Made by a program: the position numbers and the translations under genes
Shown: positions 11,377 to 23,053 of the stretch, in pieces
Layout of the letters: each line of letters begins with the position of its first letter
Numbering within the stretch: the stretch's first letter is position 1
The notes under the pieces: generated by a model
Databases searched by the model: none
What the model saw: only the letters and a program-made list of their open reading frames with translations
Told to the model about the DNA's origin: nothing
Source: Sipunculus nudus
Lineage: Eukaryota > Annelida > Sipuncula > Golfingiida > Sipunculidae
Direction of reading: 5' to 3'
Length of the DNA: 64,000 nt
Assembly (NCBI GenBank): GCA_026874595.1
Contig: CM049311.1
Coordinates: 60,518,453-60,582,452, forward strand

Positions 11377-13294
11377 CTAGAATGAGTAGATACTAACCAG
11401 CCCCTTGGTTAAACTAGCAAGAATGGACACTAACCAGCCCCCTGGTCAAACTAGAAAGAGTGGATACTAACCAGCCCCTTGGTTAAACTAGAAAGAGTGG
11501 ATACTATCCAGCCCCTTGGTTAAACTAGAAAGAGTGGATGCTAACCAGCCACTTGGTTAAACTAGAAAGAGTGGATACTAACCAGACCCTTGGTTAAACT
11601 AGAAAGAGTGGATACTAACCAGCCTCTTGGTTAAACTAGAAAGAGTGGATACTAACCAGCCCCTTGGTTAAACTAGAAAGAGTGGATACTAACCAGACCC
11701 TTGGTTAAACTAGAAAGAGTGGATACTAACCAGACCCTTGGTTAAACTAGAAAGAGTGGATACTAACCAGCCCCTTGGTTAAACTAGAAAGAGTGGATAC
11801 TAACCAGCCCCTTGGTTAAACTAGAAAGAGTGGATACTAACCAGACCCTTGGTCAAACTAGAAAGAGTGGATACAAACCAGTCCCTTGGTTAAACTAAAA
11901 AGAGTGGATACTATCCAGCCCCTTGGTTAAACTAGAAAGAGTGGATACTAACCAGCCCCTTGGTTAAACTAGAAAGAGTGGATACTAACCAGACCCTTGG
12001 TTAAACTAGAAAGAGTGGATACTAACCAGCCCCTTGGTTAAACTAGAAAGAGTGGATACTAACCAGCTACTTGGTCAAACTAGAAAGAGAGGATACAAAC
12101 CAGTCCCTTGGTTAAACTAGAAAGAGTGGATACTATCCAGCCCCTTGGTCAAACTAGAAAGAGTGGATACTAACCAGCCACTTGGTTAAACTAGAAAGAG
12201 TGGATACTAACCAGCCCCTTGGTTAAACTAGAAAGAGTGGATACTAACCAGCCCCTTGGTTAAACTAGAAAGAGTGGATACTAACCAGCTCCTTGGTTAA
12301 ACTAGCAAGAATGGACACTAACCAGCCCCCTGGCCAAAATAGAAAGAGTGGATACTAACCAGCCCCTTGGTTAAACTAGAAAGAGTGGATACTAACCAGC
12401 CCTTTGGTTAAACTAGAAAGAATGAACACTAACCAGACCCTTGGTTAAACTAGTAAGAGTGGATACTAACAAGACCCTTGGTTAAACTAGAAAGAGTGGA
12501 TACTAACCAGCCCTTTGGTTAAACTAGAAAGATTGAACACTAACCAGCCCCTTGGTTAAACTACAAAGAGTGGATACTAACCAGCCCCTTGGTTAAACTA
12601 GAAAGAGTGGATACTAACCAGCCACTTGGTTAAACTAGAAAGAGTGGATACTAACCACACCCTTGGTTAAACTAGAAAGAGTGGATACTAACCAGCCCCT
12701 TGGTTAAACTAGAAAGAGTGGATACTAACCAGCCCCTTGGTTAAACTAGAAAGAGTGGATACTAACCAGACCCTTGGTTAAACTAGAAAGAGTGGATACT
12801 AACCAGCCCCTTGGGTAAACTAGCAAGAATGGACACTAACCAGCCCCCTGGTCAAACTAGAAAGAATGAACACTAACCAGCCCCTTGGTTAAACTACAAA
12901 GAGTGGATACTAACCAGCCCCTTGGTTAAACTAGAAAGAGTGGATACTAACCAGCCACTTGGTTAAACTAGAAAGAGTGGATACTAACCACACCCTTGGT
13001 TAAACTAGAAAGAGTGGATACTAACCAGCCCCTTGGTTAAACTAGAAAGAGTGGATACTAACCAGCCCCTTGGTTAAACTAGAAAGAGTGGATACTAACC
13101 AGACCCTTGGTTAAACTAGAAAGAGTGGATACTAACCAGCCCCTTGGGTAAACTAGAAAGAGTGGATACTAACCAGCCCCTTGGTTAAACTAGAAAGAGT
13201 AGATACTAACCAGACCCTTGGTTAAACTAGAAAGAGTGGATACTAACCAGACCCTTGGTTAACTATAAAGAGTGGACACTAACCAGCCCCTTGG
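11377..13294. repeat. 37-bp minisatellite, about 52 units, seeded at the exon v splice donor
   Basis: The unit reads CTAGAAAGAGTGGATACTAA then CCAGCCCCTTGGTTAAA on the plus strand. On the gene's strand each unit contains AACCAAGGGGCTG|GTTAGT, the same sequence as the end of exon v and its donor. The array ends exactly in the exon (13284-13294 is coding). Variants such as CAAGAATGGACACTAACC recur. A nine-unit block is duplicated (12533 and 12866, 333 bp apart), showing recent expansion. Confidence 0.97.
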
Positions 13295-13351
13295 GAAGCT
13301 CAGCATGTGTCCTGAGGCCACAGAATGTCACATACTCCTTGGCATCAGGCA
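13284..13351 (-). CDS. PLD1: PLD exon v: FCGLRTHAEL, donor inside a minisatellite
   Basis: It encodes PDAKEYVTFCGLRTHAELPK followed by GL. FCGLRTHAEL is a PLD1/2 signature just before HKD2. Acceptor TTATTCACAG. The donor CTG|gttagt lies inside the first unit of the 37-bp array, so the last codons (P-K-G-L) and the donor are repeat sequence. This donor is needed to join in frame to [11 protein letters not shown] in exon w. Reading past it gives VSVHSL and a stop. Confidence 0.93.
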
Positions 13352-13410
13352 CTGTGAATAAAGAAATATAGCTTTTCAGTATATTTATTAACAATACATC
13401 AAAGCAATTA

Positions 13411-15471
13411 AAACTAGATGTGTCGGTACGACACGAATGCCCCCGCCTGGGGCAAATTAGAAACATTTGTCAAATTTTGTAAAATTTTTTTAAGTTCAGG
13501 AGGTGTTGTATGGTCAAAAGTAGGTCAAGAAGGGCAAAATGCAAACTCGATCTGTAACGGGTCATTATCAAGGAACACACCAAAAATCAAGCCAGTATGC
13601 AGGCACTGTGAAAAAAGGTCCATACATGTGCATTTTTCATAAAAAATTCTCTTTTATGAAATTTTCTATGTTCAGGATCTGTCATATGGTCAAAAATAGG
13701 TTAACTGGGATGAAACGCGATCTTGACCTTTAAGTGGTCATTATGCGCCTACAGACCAAACACTGGGCCAGTATCTGTAAGCACTGTATTGCGAAACTAG
13801 AATATTAGCAAAAGCTGGTAATCAGTTATAAATTTAAATTGGAGAGGTATGTACCATGTTTTATAACAATCCACCAAATGCTTCCTGAGAAATATCCCCC
13901 TAAGTTTTTTTTCTATACTAAGCTCTGTGACCTTGAAAAGTAGGTCAAGACCACCCATCTTTGAACCTGACCAAGATTTTGTAAATATGATGCAAAAGCA
14001 CTGAAGTAATGAAGTTCTTCAGTTGAATACCTTTGGAGATATCCTGCACAAAGGCCAAAATTGAAAAATCCGATAAAATTTCATTAAAAAATCAGAAATT
14101 GCAGGTGACGCCACCAAAATTGTGCAGAACTTACAGACCATCAGTCCCAATGATCATAGTAAGTTTTGTGAAAATCCACACAATGGTTCCTGAGATATAA
14201 GCTTCTGAGGGTTTTTCTATAATCAGCTCTAAAATGTAGAAAAATGGGTCAAGGTCACCCATCTTCGAACTTGACTGAGATTTTATCGATATTTATCTTC
14301 ACTGATGAAATATAATTCCAACGGTGAATCCTTTTAGAGATATCCCGCTCACAAGGTAAAAGTTAATAGATGCGGAACGGACAGACGGACGGACGGACAT
14401 CGACAGACAGATGGACGGATAGACGGACAGCTTGTGTGACGACAATAGCCCATCAGCCTATGAGCTGAGGGCTAAAAACGGCTGTACATGTACATTTGTA
14501 ATAAAAATTAATTTTCATGAAATTTTCTATTTTTAGGAGCCGTAAAACAATCAAAAGTAGGTCAACCGGGACGAAACGCGAACTCGATCTGAAACTGGTC
14601 ATTATCTGCATACACACCAAAAATCAGGCCAATATCTGCAAGCATTGTGAAAAAAAACCGTACAGGTGTATTTGTCATGAAAATTTCTATTTTTCATGAA
14701 ATTTTCTAAGTTAAGGAGCCATAAAACGGTCAAAAGTAGGTCAACCTGGACGAAACGCAAACTCGATCTGTAACTGGTCATTATCTGCCCACACACCAAA
14801 AATCAGGCCAATATCTGCAGGCATTGCGAAAAAAAGTCCGTACATGTGTATTTGTCATGAAAATTTCTATTTTTCATGAAATTTCTAAGTTTAGGAGCCG
14901 TAAAACAGTCAAAAGTAGGTCAACTGGGACGAAACGCAAACTCGATCTGTAACTGGTCATTATCTGCCCACACACCAAAAATCAGGCCAATATCTGCAGG
15001 CATTGCGAAAAAAAGTCCGTACATGTGTATTTGTCATGAAAATTTCTATTTTTCATGAAATTTTCTAAGTTTAGGAGCCGTAAAACAGTCAAAAGTAGGT
15101 CAACCTGGACGAAACGCGAACTCGATCTGTAACTGGTCATTATCTGCCCACACACCAAAAATCAGGCCAATATCTGCAGGCATTGCAAAAAAAAGTCCGT
15201 ACATGTGTATTTGTCATGAAAATTTCTATTTTTCATGAAATTTTCTAAGTTAAGGAGCCGTAAAACAGTCAAAAGTAGGTCAACCGGGACGAAACGCGAA
15301 CCCAATCTGTAACTGGTCATTATCTGCCCACACACCAAAAATCAGGCCAATATCTGCAGGCATTGCGAAAAAAAGTCTGTACAACTGTTTTATTTCGGAA
15401 GGACGGAAGGACGGAATGACGGACATGGGTAAAACTATATGCCCCGGCCACTTTGTGGCGGGGGCATAAAA
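13411..15471 (+). mobile_element. HINE/pearl-like family D element with tandem monomers
   Basis: The head is CTAGATGTGTCGGTACGACAC (hairpin GTGTCG/CGACAC) followed by tag ATGCCCCCGCC at 13437-13447. The tail at 15439-15467 is ATGCCCCGGCCAC-TTT-GTGGCGGGGGCAT, followed by AAAA. Inside, monomers of about 180 bp (CATGAAAATTTCTATTTTTC, AAAAGTAGGTCAAC, GAAACGCGAACTCGATCTG, ACACACCAAAAATCAGGCC) repeat from about 14480 to 15390. A GGAAGGACGGAATGACGGAC stretch precedes the tail. A family E element is nested at 13797-14478. Confidence 0.85.
13797..14478 (+). mobile_element. Family E element nested inside family D
   Basis: It starts CTAGAATATTAGCAAAAGCT and ends GCTGAGGGCTAAAAA at 14464-14478. It interrupts a D monomer between GCACTGTATTGCGAA and CGGCTGTACATG. 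Compared with the E copy at 26135 it lacks about 90 bp after the head, including the tag. It carries (GACG)n at 14382-14430 and the box variant GGTGACGCCACC at about 14105. Confidence 0.8.
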
Positions 15472-16076
15472 ATGCCCTGGCAGCAATGTGATAAAAGGTC
15501 TGTGTTTGCTCTAGACCTTCAACATGGCTAATTTTCCAAAACTGATCTATGGGCAAAATAATAATGACAGGTGACAGATTCACATGTGGGATTCAGTTTT
15601 GAAATTGACCCACTTAAGTTGTGAATTTACAGTTTACTTTTTTCATTAATAAGTCCATTATTGCTCAATGGTATTCTGTATGGATCGCTTCCATGGACAG
15701 CTTTTCCCCATAACAATCAAACAGTCCTCTCAGAAAAAGGGCCCCGGTCATATATATTCCAGAAGTTTAAAATCTTGCATTAACAGAGCTGCAGGTATTG
15801 GGAGTTGAATGGTAAAGGAGCAGTTTCCCTTGCTATCTTCAAATGCAGATCTCTGGTTTACCTTTACCTTTTGACCTTAACCTTGCTGATTACTGAAGTT
15901 ACTGATACTACACATCATTATCTTAACATCTGGCTAATAACTACTGGGCTCTGTTGGGCATCTGGGAGGATGAGACCAAAATGTTTCATGAAAATGAGGA
16001 GACAGATTTTGAGGATGAGTTCTCACCTGACTGCTTCAATCATTTGATCTTAGACCAAATAAATATAGACATGTAA
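15472..16076. other. Intron sequence, mostly unassigned
   Basis: No exon or complete repeat was found. AGGGCCCCGG at 15738 matches the arm of the family M tail hairpin (6511) and may be an orphan head. Confidence 0.5.
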
Positions 16077-17341
16077 CAAGTAACCCGTGGGTCATGACGC
16101 TCAGCCGACTGACATGTTGACAATGTCCTTGCACAGACAACTAATTAAGATAATGTAGGTGGCATCATTGTTCATGCATAATAGCTTAAGTTTATCAAGA
16201 CTCATAAGCACAACGAATCTGATGACAAACCAACTGGCCTTTCATGAGGAATCTGGTAATTTGTGTGTATTTTGCATTTTTCTAGGGTGCTCAAACATAC
16301 CCCCAAACTCTGATAATATAGTTACCTGTGACCAAATTTCAGGTTTCCAAGGAGATTTTCATAGACCTCCCTGGATTTTAGGTTAGAAGATTCCAGGTCC
16401 AATGTATATGATTTGTGCCTTGCTTTGGTATCAAATTTTTAATTATGATGGGGAGTGCTTATAAGCCCAATAGCTCAGAGAATATGGGTAACAGAGACCT
16501 AATTTCAGGTTTCCATGGAGACTTTTCATGTACCTCCCTGGATGTAAAGTGAGAAGATTCTAGGTCTAGTTGTCACGCTTTGAGCCCTGTTGACAGATGA
16601 CCGCATCTTTTAAGGTCTCATAAATAGATAAAGAAATGGTAAAAAATCGAAAAAATTCAGGTGGCACCACCAGTCTGCAGAAACTGATGAAAAACTCCAT
16701 GATGAATATCCATGCAAAGAATCATGGTGATCAATGCATTAGTTGTTCAGATACTTGAGCTTTAATATCAAATTTTTTTCTGGGGGGTACTTCGGAACCC
16801 ATAGCTTGAAGAATATGGGTACCAGAGACCTAATTCCAGGTTTTCAAGGAGACTTTTCATGGGCCTCCCAGCATGACGAGACAAAAGATTCTAAGTCCAG
16901 CGGTTACAATTTGTGCCCTGTTGACAGATGACCGCATCTTTTAAGGTCTCAAAAATAGAGAAAAAAATAGTAAAAAATGGAAAAATACAGGTGGGGCCAC
17001 CATTCTGCAAAAACTGATGTAACACACAATGATCAATATCCATGCAGAGAATCATGGTGATCAATGCATTAGTTATTCAGATACTTGAGCTTTTGTATCA
17101 AATTTTTCATTTTTCTGGGGAGTACTTCGGAGCCCCATAGCTTGAAGAATATGGGTAACAGAGACCTAATTCCAGGTTTTCAAGGAGATTTTTCATGGAC
17201 CTCTTTGGATGTAAAGTAAGAAGATTCCAGGTCCAGCGGTAAGGATTTGTGCCTTGTTAACCGACAGTCGGCCCGATGGCCGGAAGACGGACAAAGAGTG
17301 ATCGCTATGGCTCAGATGACTTACAGTCAGCTGAGCTAAAA
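16077..17341 (+). mobile_element. Complete family A element, about 1.27 kb
   Basis: The head CAAGTAACCCGTGGGTCATG is followed by a slightly decayed tag, GCTCAGCCGAC. It has three A monomers (boxes at about 16660 and 16990, plus a partial one from 16310), a short degenerate CCGACAG/GACGG stretch, and the tail AGTCAGCTGAGCTAAAA. The tail ends 77 bp from PLD exon u on its donor side. Confidence 0.8.
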
Positions 17342-17418
17342 CACAATTCATAATCTGGCTACAGAAGTACTTGTATTCATAAAATCTGTTAAAACTCCTG
17401 TGCCAGATCAATCCTTAC

Positions 17419-17582
17419 CAATGGAAGCTAGTCGCCCTAGTAGTGACTTTTTCCCTCGACAGATGGAGCTGTAGTTCCAGTGGGTGATGGCTTGCAGCTG
17501 TGTTCCTGTTGGTGTTCCAATTTCTCCCTCAAAACTTGGTAACAGTGGCATGATCACGTACACACGGAAGTTTGTCCCTTCC
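17419..17582 (-). CDS. PLD1: PLD exon u: catalytic half 2
   Basis: It encodes EGTNFRVYVIMPLLPSFEGE, then IGTPTGTQLQAITHWNYSSI and CRGKKSLLGRLASI. The F-(R/K)-V-Y-V-(V/I)-(I/M)-PLLP-x-FEG block, the Q-x-I-(M/T)-H-W-x-Y segment and the C-R-G-x-x-S-L-L/I-x-(R/Q)-L segment are conserved. Acceptor CTCTAAG; donor ATTG|gtaagg. Confidence 0.96.
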
Positions 17583-17930
17583 CTTAGAGGAGGAAAGAAG
17601 ATAATATAGTTCTGATGGATGTTTTACTGATTTTCTTTGGTTGGCATGATAAAAGACACCCACAGTGTCAAAAGTTGAAGTCACACAATGACTGTACACT
17701 TGGACTTTTTTATTGTGACTGATAAGAACGTTTTATGTCCCATATATAATGGACTTCAATTTCACAGAAATCTCACAAATAGAATTTGTAAACATTTTTC
17801 AAACTCTATGATTTTGACCCATTAAGTTGTTGAGTGTACACTCTCACACTGTGGTTTCCAACTACTTTGTTTAATATCTCACAAAATCATAGCAAATATC
17901 ATAGTGTATCAAAGTTCCAAATACAACTAG

Positions 17931-18743
17931 ATGTGTCAGAACAACACGAATGCCCCCGCCTGGAGCAAATTAGAAATATTTGTTAAATTTTGAAAAATTT
18001 TTTAAGTTCAGGAGGTGTCATATGGTCTAAAGTATGTCTGTAACTAGTCATTATCTGCCCACACACGATAAATCAGGTTAATATCTGCAGGCATTGCGAA
18101 AAAAAGTCTGTACACGTGCACTTGTCATGAAAATTTATATTTTTCATGAAATTTTCTATGTTAGGGCACCGTCAAACGGTCAAAAGTAGGTCAACTGGGA
18201 CAAAACCCGAACTCTATCTGTCACTGGTTATTATCTGCCAACACAACAAATATCAGGCCAATATCTGCAGGCATTGCGTAAAAAAGTCTGTACATGTGTA
18301 TTTGTCATGAAAATTTCTCTTTTATATTAAATTTTTTTATGTTAAGGAGCTGTATAACGGTCAAAAGTAGGTCAACTTGGATGAAACAGGAACTAGATCT
18401 GTAACTAATCATTATCTGCCCACACACCAAAAATCAGGCCAATATCTGCAGGCACTGCAAAAAAAAGCCCGTACATGTGTATTTGTCATGAAAATTTCTA
18501 TTTTTTATGAAATTTTCTATGTTCAAGAGCAGTAAAATGGTCAAAAGTAGGTCAACTTGGATGAAACGCGAACTCGATCTGTAACTGTCCATTATCTGCC
18601 CACACATCAAAAACCAGGCCAATATCTGCAGGCATTGCGAAAAAATGTCCGTACAACTGTTTGATTTTGGAATGACGGAAGGACGGAATGACGGACATGG
18701 GTAAAACTATATGCCCCGGCCACTTTGTGGTGGGGGCATAAAA
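17931..18743 (+). mobile_element. Second family D element, about 0.81 kb
   Basis: Head CTAGATGTGTCAGAACAACAC with tag ATGCCCCCGCC; tail ATGCCCCGGCCAC-TTT-GTGGTGGGGGCAT followed by AAAA. The first head hairpin is decayed. Four D monomers are inside. It shares about 50 bp of head with the copy at 13411 and differs in monomer number, as expected for these elements. The tail ends about 21 bp from the exon t donor. Confidence 0.85.
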
Positions 18744-18764
18744 ATGTTTTACAGATATCCTCAC

Positions 18765-18853
18765 CTGTAAGCCCGGACTATCCTCTCATATAAAGCATCA
18801 GCTATTTTGTTTTCTACCACATCATGTCCCGCAATCGAAATGAAGAACTGGTT
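18765..18853 (-). CDS. PLD1: PLD exon t: catalytic half 2, 'NQFFIS'
   Basis: It starts with NQFFISIAGHDVVENKIADA and ends LYERIVRAY plus a split Arg. The (I/E)ENQFFIS motif crosses the border with exon s. Acceptor CTCTCCTCAG; donor ACAG|gtgagg. The tail of a family D repeat lies about 21 bp beyond the donor. Confidence 0.94.
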
Positions 18854-19590
18854 CTGAGGAGAGAGGTGTTTACAAAGTCAGAATATATGTGAACACTCAA
18901 CAATGTGAAAAGTTGCTTCCAAAACATGTCTAATTATTTTGAGTTCCTGCCATGTAACAGCCATAAACTGATATAAATTTTTCAAATATTGACATATAAA
19001 TTTCATATTTAGATTAAGAAAAAGAAAACATAACCTTGATCAATATGGATATATTTACTGCTAATTAATATTATTATTTGGTTATAACTGAACATTTGCC
19101 TGTGATACATATGTATCAAATTAAACATCATTCTCAAAGTAAAAGTGAGTTTCTGTACTGTTTTTGTACTGACTTTAATTTGCTATTATTGATCATTCAT
19201 GGAAAGCTATGTCCTACTACATCTAACATTGGTAAGTCTACAAGCCCAAGTTATTGGTTAGAAACAAGCTAAATGAAATATGAATGGCTGATTGTCTGGA
19301 AATTATTTTACTTTGTAATGGTTTGGATTCTTATTTTATGATAAGTCTTCTGATCTTTATAAGAGCAAGGAAGAATTCTATATACCGTATTTGTATCACA
19401 TCATGCATCATATCATTAGTAAAGTACCAGGAAACATATTATATGTATTATCTTTATGTATTGTTACAGTCCTAGTTTACAATGATTCTTATCTGCTTCA
19501 CCAAAACCAGACAAAAGACCTATATTTTTACACACAAACCCCCACTGTCTTTACAAAGTTCATGGTGACTATTAGCCTCACAGTTCATAC

Positions 19591-19701
19591 CTCTATAAAG
19601 ATGTAATGGTTGGCGTTCTTGACGAGGTCTAGGTAAGCCTTGTGTATTGAACTCTCCACATACTGTATACCACATGACCACCTGCTTGCACTGCGGAGGA
19701 T
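19591..19701 (-). CDS. PLD1: PLD exon s: catalytic half 2, 'HYIFIE' strand
   Basis: It encodes ILRSASRWSCGIQYVESSIH, then KAYLDLVKNANHYIFIE. It matches LRSA-x-x-WS-x-G-I and the E-x-SI-x-x-AY ... HYIYIENQFF strand, with the N-Q-F-F in the next exon. Acceptor TTCTTACAG; donor GAG|gtatga; phase 0 both sides. The acceptor tract lies within about 12 nt of a repeat head (see the A head at 19711). Confidence 0.95.
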
Positions 19702-19710
19702 CTGTAAGAA

Positions 19711-19745
19711 GAAGAGACCCATGGGTCACAATGCTCAGCTCAATA
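19711..19745 (+). repeat. Orphan family A head next to a PLD acceptor
   Basis: GAAGAGACCCATGGGTCACAATGCTCAGCT matches the A head and the start of its tag. No monomer or tail follows before exon r. On the gene's strand its first bases form part of the pyrimidine tract (CTTCTTCTTACAG) of the exon s acceptor, which begins 10 nt away. Confidence 0.7.
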
Positions 19746-19922
19746 CGGTGCTAACAGTAAGGACCCATACAATTGAGAAAACAATAAGAAACATCTAAAA
19801 AATGAGTGGTACTCAATTTCAGACTTTTATCTTGAAATCACATTCTACCTTATAGTACAGAATTTAATGGCACCATGAAAAATTTAGACAATAAACAAAC
19901 AAGAAAAGTGGCTGGCACGAAC

Positions 19923-20033
19923 CTGGCAGGAACACTTGATGGACATCTTTTGAAAGCCTGGGGGTACAAAGGCCCGGGCATTAGACTTTGGCAGGAGCAA
20001 TGGGTATAAATGATTTTTTTTCATTTTCTGCAC
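19923..20033 (-). CDS. PLD1: PLD exon r: catalytic half 2
   Basis: It encodes VQKMKKNHLYPLLLPKSNAR and then AFVPPGFQKMSIKCSCQ. It matches the Y-P-(F/L)-L-L-P-K-S segment of PLD1/2; the part after it is less conserved. Acceptor TTTCAG; donor CAG|gttcgt; both phase 0, 37 residues. It is separated by 7.7 kb of repeat-rich intron from exon q. Confidence 0.9.
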
Positions 20034-20094
20034 CTGAAAGAAATAGAACCCATAACATAACAAATCTGAAAATTCAGCATTTGCAAAGCTAAGA

Positions 20095-20580
20095 GGAAAT
20101 GATCCTGCTATTTGGTGATAATCATATACTAAACATATTACTGCCTAACTAATACTCTCATATGACTGCCATGGTAAAAACAGCTTTTTTTATGTATTGT
20201 GTATGAAATATTTACAGATCGACAGACAGGTTGACATAAAAGACTGATAAACTTTTCATTTCTGCTTAGGCAGGGATATGATTTTTAGTTTATATTAAAC
20301 TCTGTTTTTCAGCATGTCCATTTGGCAGGAGAATAAGGCTTTATTTAATGAATTTAATGAATTATATTGAATTTTATTTCAATTTTTCAAATTTTATAAA
20401 ATTGCAATATAAACAAAAATCAGCAAATATAAGTATATCTAGAATTATAAGATGCATCATTATTTATCCTTAGTTTGATCATGTCAAATTAAGATGTCAC
20501 ATAATTACTATTTTTCAAAATCATAAAATTCTTGAATAAATTTAGAAGAAATTATTTTTAAAGATAAAATAACTAAAAAA
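20095..20580 (+). repeat. Diverged repeat shared with 53110-53730
   Basis: GCTAAGAGGAAA..GATCCT.CTA.TTGG, ACTAATACTCT.A.A.GACTG.CATG and a GACAGACAGGTTGACAT stretch match the copy at about 53118-53300 in order. No terminal motif was seen. It is AT-rich and noncoding. Confidence 0.5.
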
Positions 20581-21481
20581 AAAGGGACCTATGGGTCACT
20601 GTGCTCAGCTGACGTTAACCTAGAAGGTAAAAATCTAAAATAATAGCTAATGGAGATAAAGTGCAAGAGGAAGAGGTAATAAAGGCCATGGTTGGTTTAT
20701 ATGATTGGTTTGTATTGATGAGCAAGAAATTGTTGCAAAAAATATTTTGTGACCTGGCCATGTGTTTCCTTATGTTTGTGAACAAATGATCTGTACTATT
20801 ACCATGATCATTAGTTGGTTTTTTGATTAACTGTTGACATTTCAGTAGTTTACACATTTGTTCAATTGAATCTATTTTTTGTATAATATATATTATTAAA
20901 TATATATGTATTTTTTTTATGAAATGTATACAGTTGAAATATAGCTAATTAACAACATAAAACAGGGCAAACAAAGCCTGATCTCAAATTTTGCTGAGGC
21001 AGGAAAATAATGAACAAATGTTTGTATTAAATCCTCATTTTTTTATCACATCAATTATTTTCTAATTTAAGTTTATATTTCTATACATTTCCAATTTAAC
21101 ATATATATCTGAATATAAAAGTTGATTCATAATTCTCAATTGCATCATCATAAATCTCAATCTTGTCAGATAACACCACATCATGCATACAAATGTTTAT
21201 TTATTTTTACCACAAAAATATATCTTTTAAATCTGCAAAACAATAAATATCTAAAAATAATACTTGATTTAGATTTCACAATTTTTAATTGTGTCTTTAT
21301 TTATCCATAATGTGCTTCATATTTTATAATAATTTAAGCATACTGATGGGTTCAAATATATTTGTTAAAATCATTTAAAAGAAAATTGATTTCTTTAAAA
21401 ATGCTACATTACACAACATTGCATCTTCTGGATTACACCTTGAATTATTTTTTAATGACTTATAGTCAGCTGAGCTAAAAA
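20581..21481 (+). mobile_element. Family A termini around an unrelated AT-rich core
   Basis: Head AGGGACCTATGGGTCACTGT with tag GCTCAGCTGAC, and tail TAATGACTTATAGTCAGCTGAGCT + AAAA. The core has no A monomers. Just outside the tail, CATCTTCTAGATTATTCCTT repeats a phrase found before the tail at about 21422, and the sequence to about 21760 resembles 53560-53710. Confidence 0.6.
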
Positions 21482-21807
21482 CATGGCATCTTCTAGATTA
21501 TTCCTTGGATCACTATTCCAAAAACGTTTTGTACACTGGAGTTTTTCAGTTTCAAGTACATACTTCATTTTATTCACTAAAAAAAAAGATTCAGTAAAAC
21601 TGATTAAAAATTCCCTCTTCAAATCAGGCATACACACTGTTGGTTGGTTGAGGGAAGAACAAGATCATTATGCTAAATATAATCTCAACTATGTGTCGCA
21701 AGAGGACTGTGACTTAGTTATTGTATTGCATGTTATAGTAGGGAGTATAAACAGATGATTGTTTTGATAATTTACTGTACATTTTTATGGAGTATCATGT
21801 TTTATTA

Positions 21808-22640
21808 TTAGCCTGAGATCTTTGATAAAAGAGCACGTGTCTTATTTGGTGTTGGTTTCAATACAGTTAAAGGCCTGCTTCCACCCTCTGGGTGTTTTTG
21901 CATATATGAAAGGTCTGAACCTACAAATAGAATAGATGTAAAAATTACTGACATTGGGGAGCTACTATCCGTGATAGGAACGAATATGTGAACAGAGTCC
22001 TGGGAGCCCCCTGAAAAAGTTGAGACAGCCCTTGGTTGCGCGTCCACGTGGTTTCAGCAAGGCCGGACGGGTCGATCTGATCAAGCGAGTCGGAGGAATC
22101 ATCGTAAGATGACAATGTCTGAGACACGTTAAAGGAGAATAAAGCGGCGAATTTAGATCTGTAGATTTATGGCAACTTCGACATTAGCCTCATGTAATTT
22201 TGGACCATGTATACGTTGTTAGAAACAAAAGTCGGTGACACAGACAGCGGCCGCTGCAAGCCAACACTGGCAACAGGTTTGATTCCAGTGACGAAGTGAC
22301 AGGCTGTACAAAATCGAGGATGGAGTCTGTGGGAATTTTAAGGGATATTCTCAATCTGGTGTTTATAATCAAAATAACGAGATTATTCAGTAATATAATA
22401 TTTGAAGCAAGAAAATGTTGAGTAGTACCAGATGCCAATGGTGAATCTTGACTTGGTCGAGTTTGTCCAATATCGCTCGCGACGCTTTGCAACAAAGTTT
22501 GTTGTTGTGATACATTAACAATGTTGTGACTGGAGCCGTGGTGGCATATTTTGATTCTGCAAATATCAGCTGATAAGCAACTTGGTTTTGTCGTATGAAT
22601 AAAGCGCTGGTCCTTTTTTTTTATCATAATTTATAAATAC
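21808..22640 (-). other. CG-richer island with a possible unassigned first exon
   Basis: This stretch is richer in C, G and CpG than its surroundings. A minus-strand frame from ATG at 22127 reads MSQTLSSYDDSSDSLDQIDP then SGLAETTWTRNQGL, which looks like a natural disordered N-terminus, but I recognise no family and no strong splice donor follows. It lies inside the PLD q-r intron and could be an internal promoter, a nested gene, or an old repeat. Confidence 0.25.
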
Positions 22641-22967
22641 ATGCTTCATAATCAGAAATGCAAAATTGCTGTTTTGACATTGATAAGCGCTTTTTTGTAT
22701 AGCGGTAGTATTACTATATATACTTTTCGTATAATATATAAAGCGAGTTTTGACTTGGCAGGCCTTACCTCATAAATACATGTAACCTTATAGTACCACA
22801 CACGGGGCTAGTCTTAAATGAAGCTGTTTACGTACCACACCCATCCCGATGGAGGGTGGTACTAATTTTAAGAACTCCCTCCTCCCCCCCCCCCCCCTCG
22901 GCCCATCATCATGGAGATGATACATACATTTGATTATCTATATAATTTACACTCTTTCCTTTTATAA

Positions 22968-23053
<86 letters not shown>

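Noticed and set aside
11377-13294. CRISPR-like array
   Set aside because: Units are directly adjacent with no unique spacers, the genome is eukaryotic, and the unit is derived from a splice junction.
22190-22627. 145-codon minus-strand frame
   Set aside because: Composition is unlike a folded protein, there is no recognisable motif and no flanking splice signals. Kept only as part of an uncertain CG-rich island.
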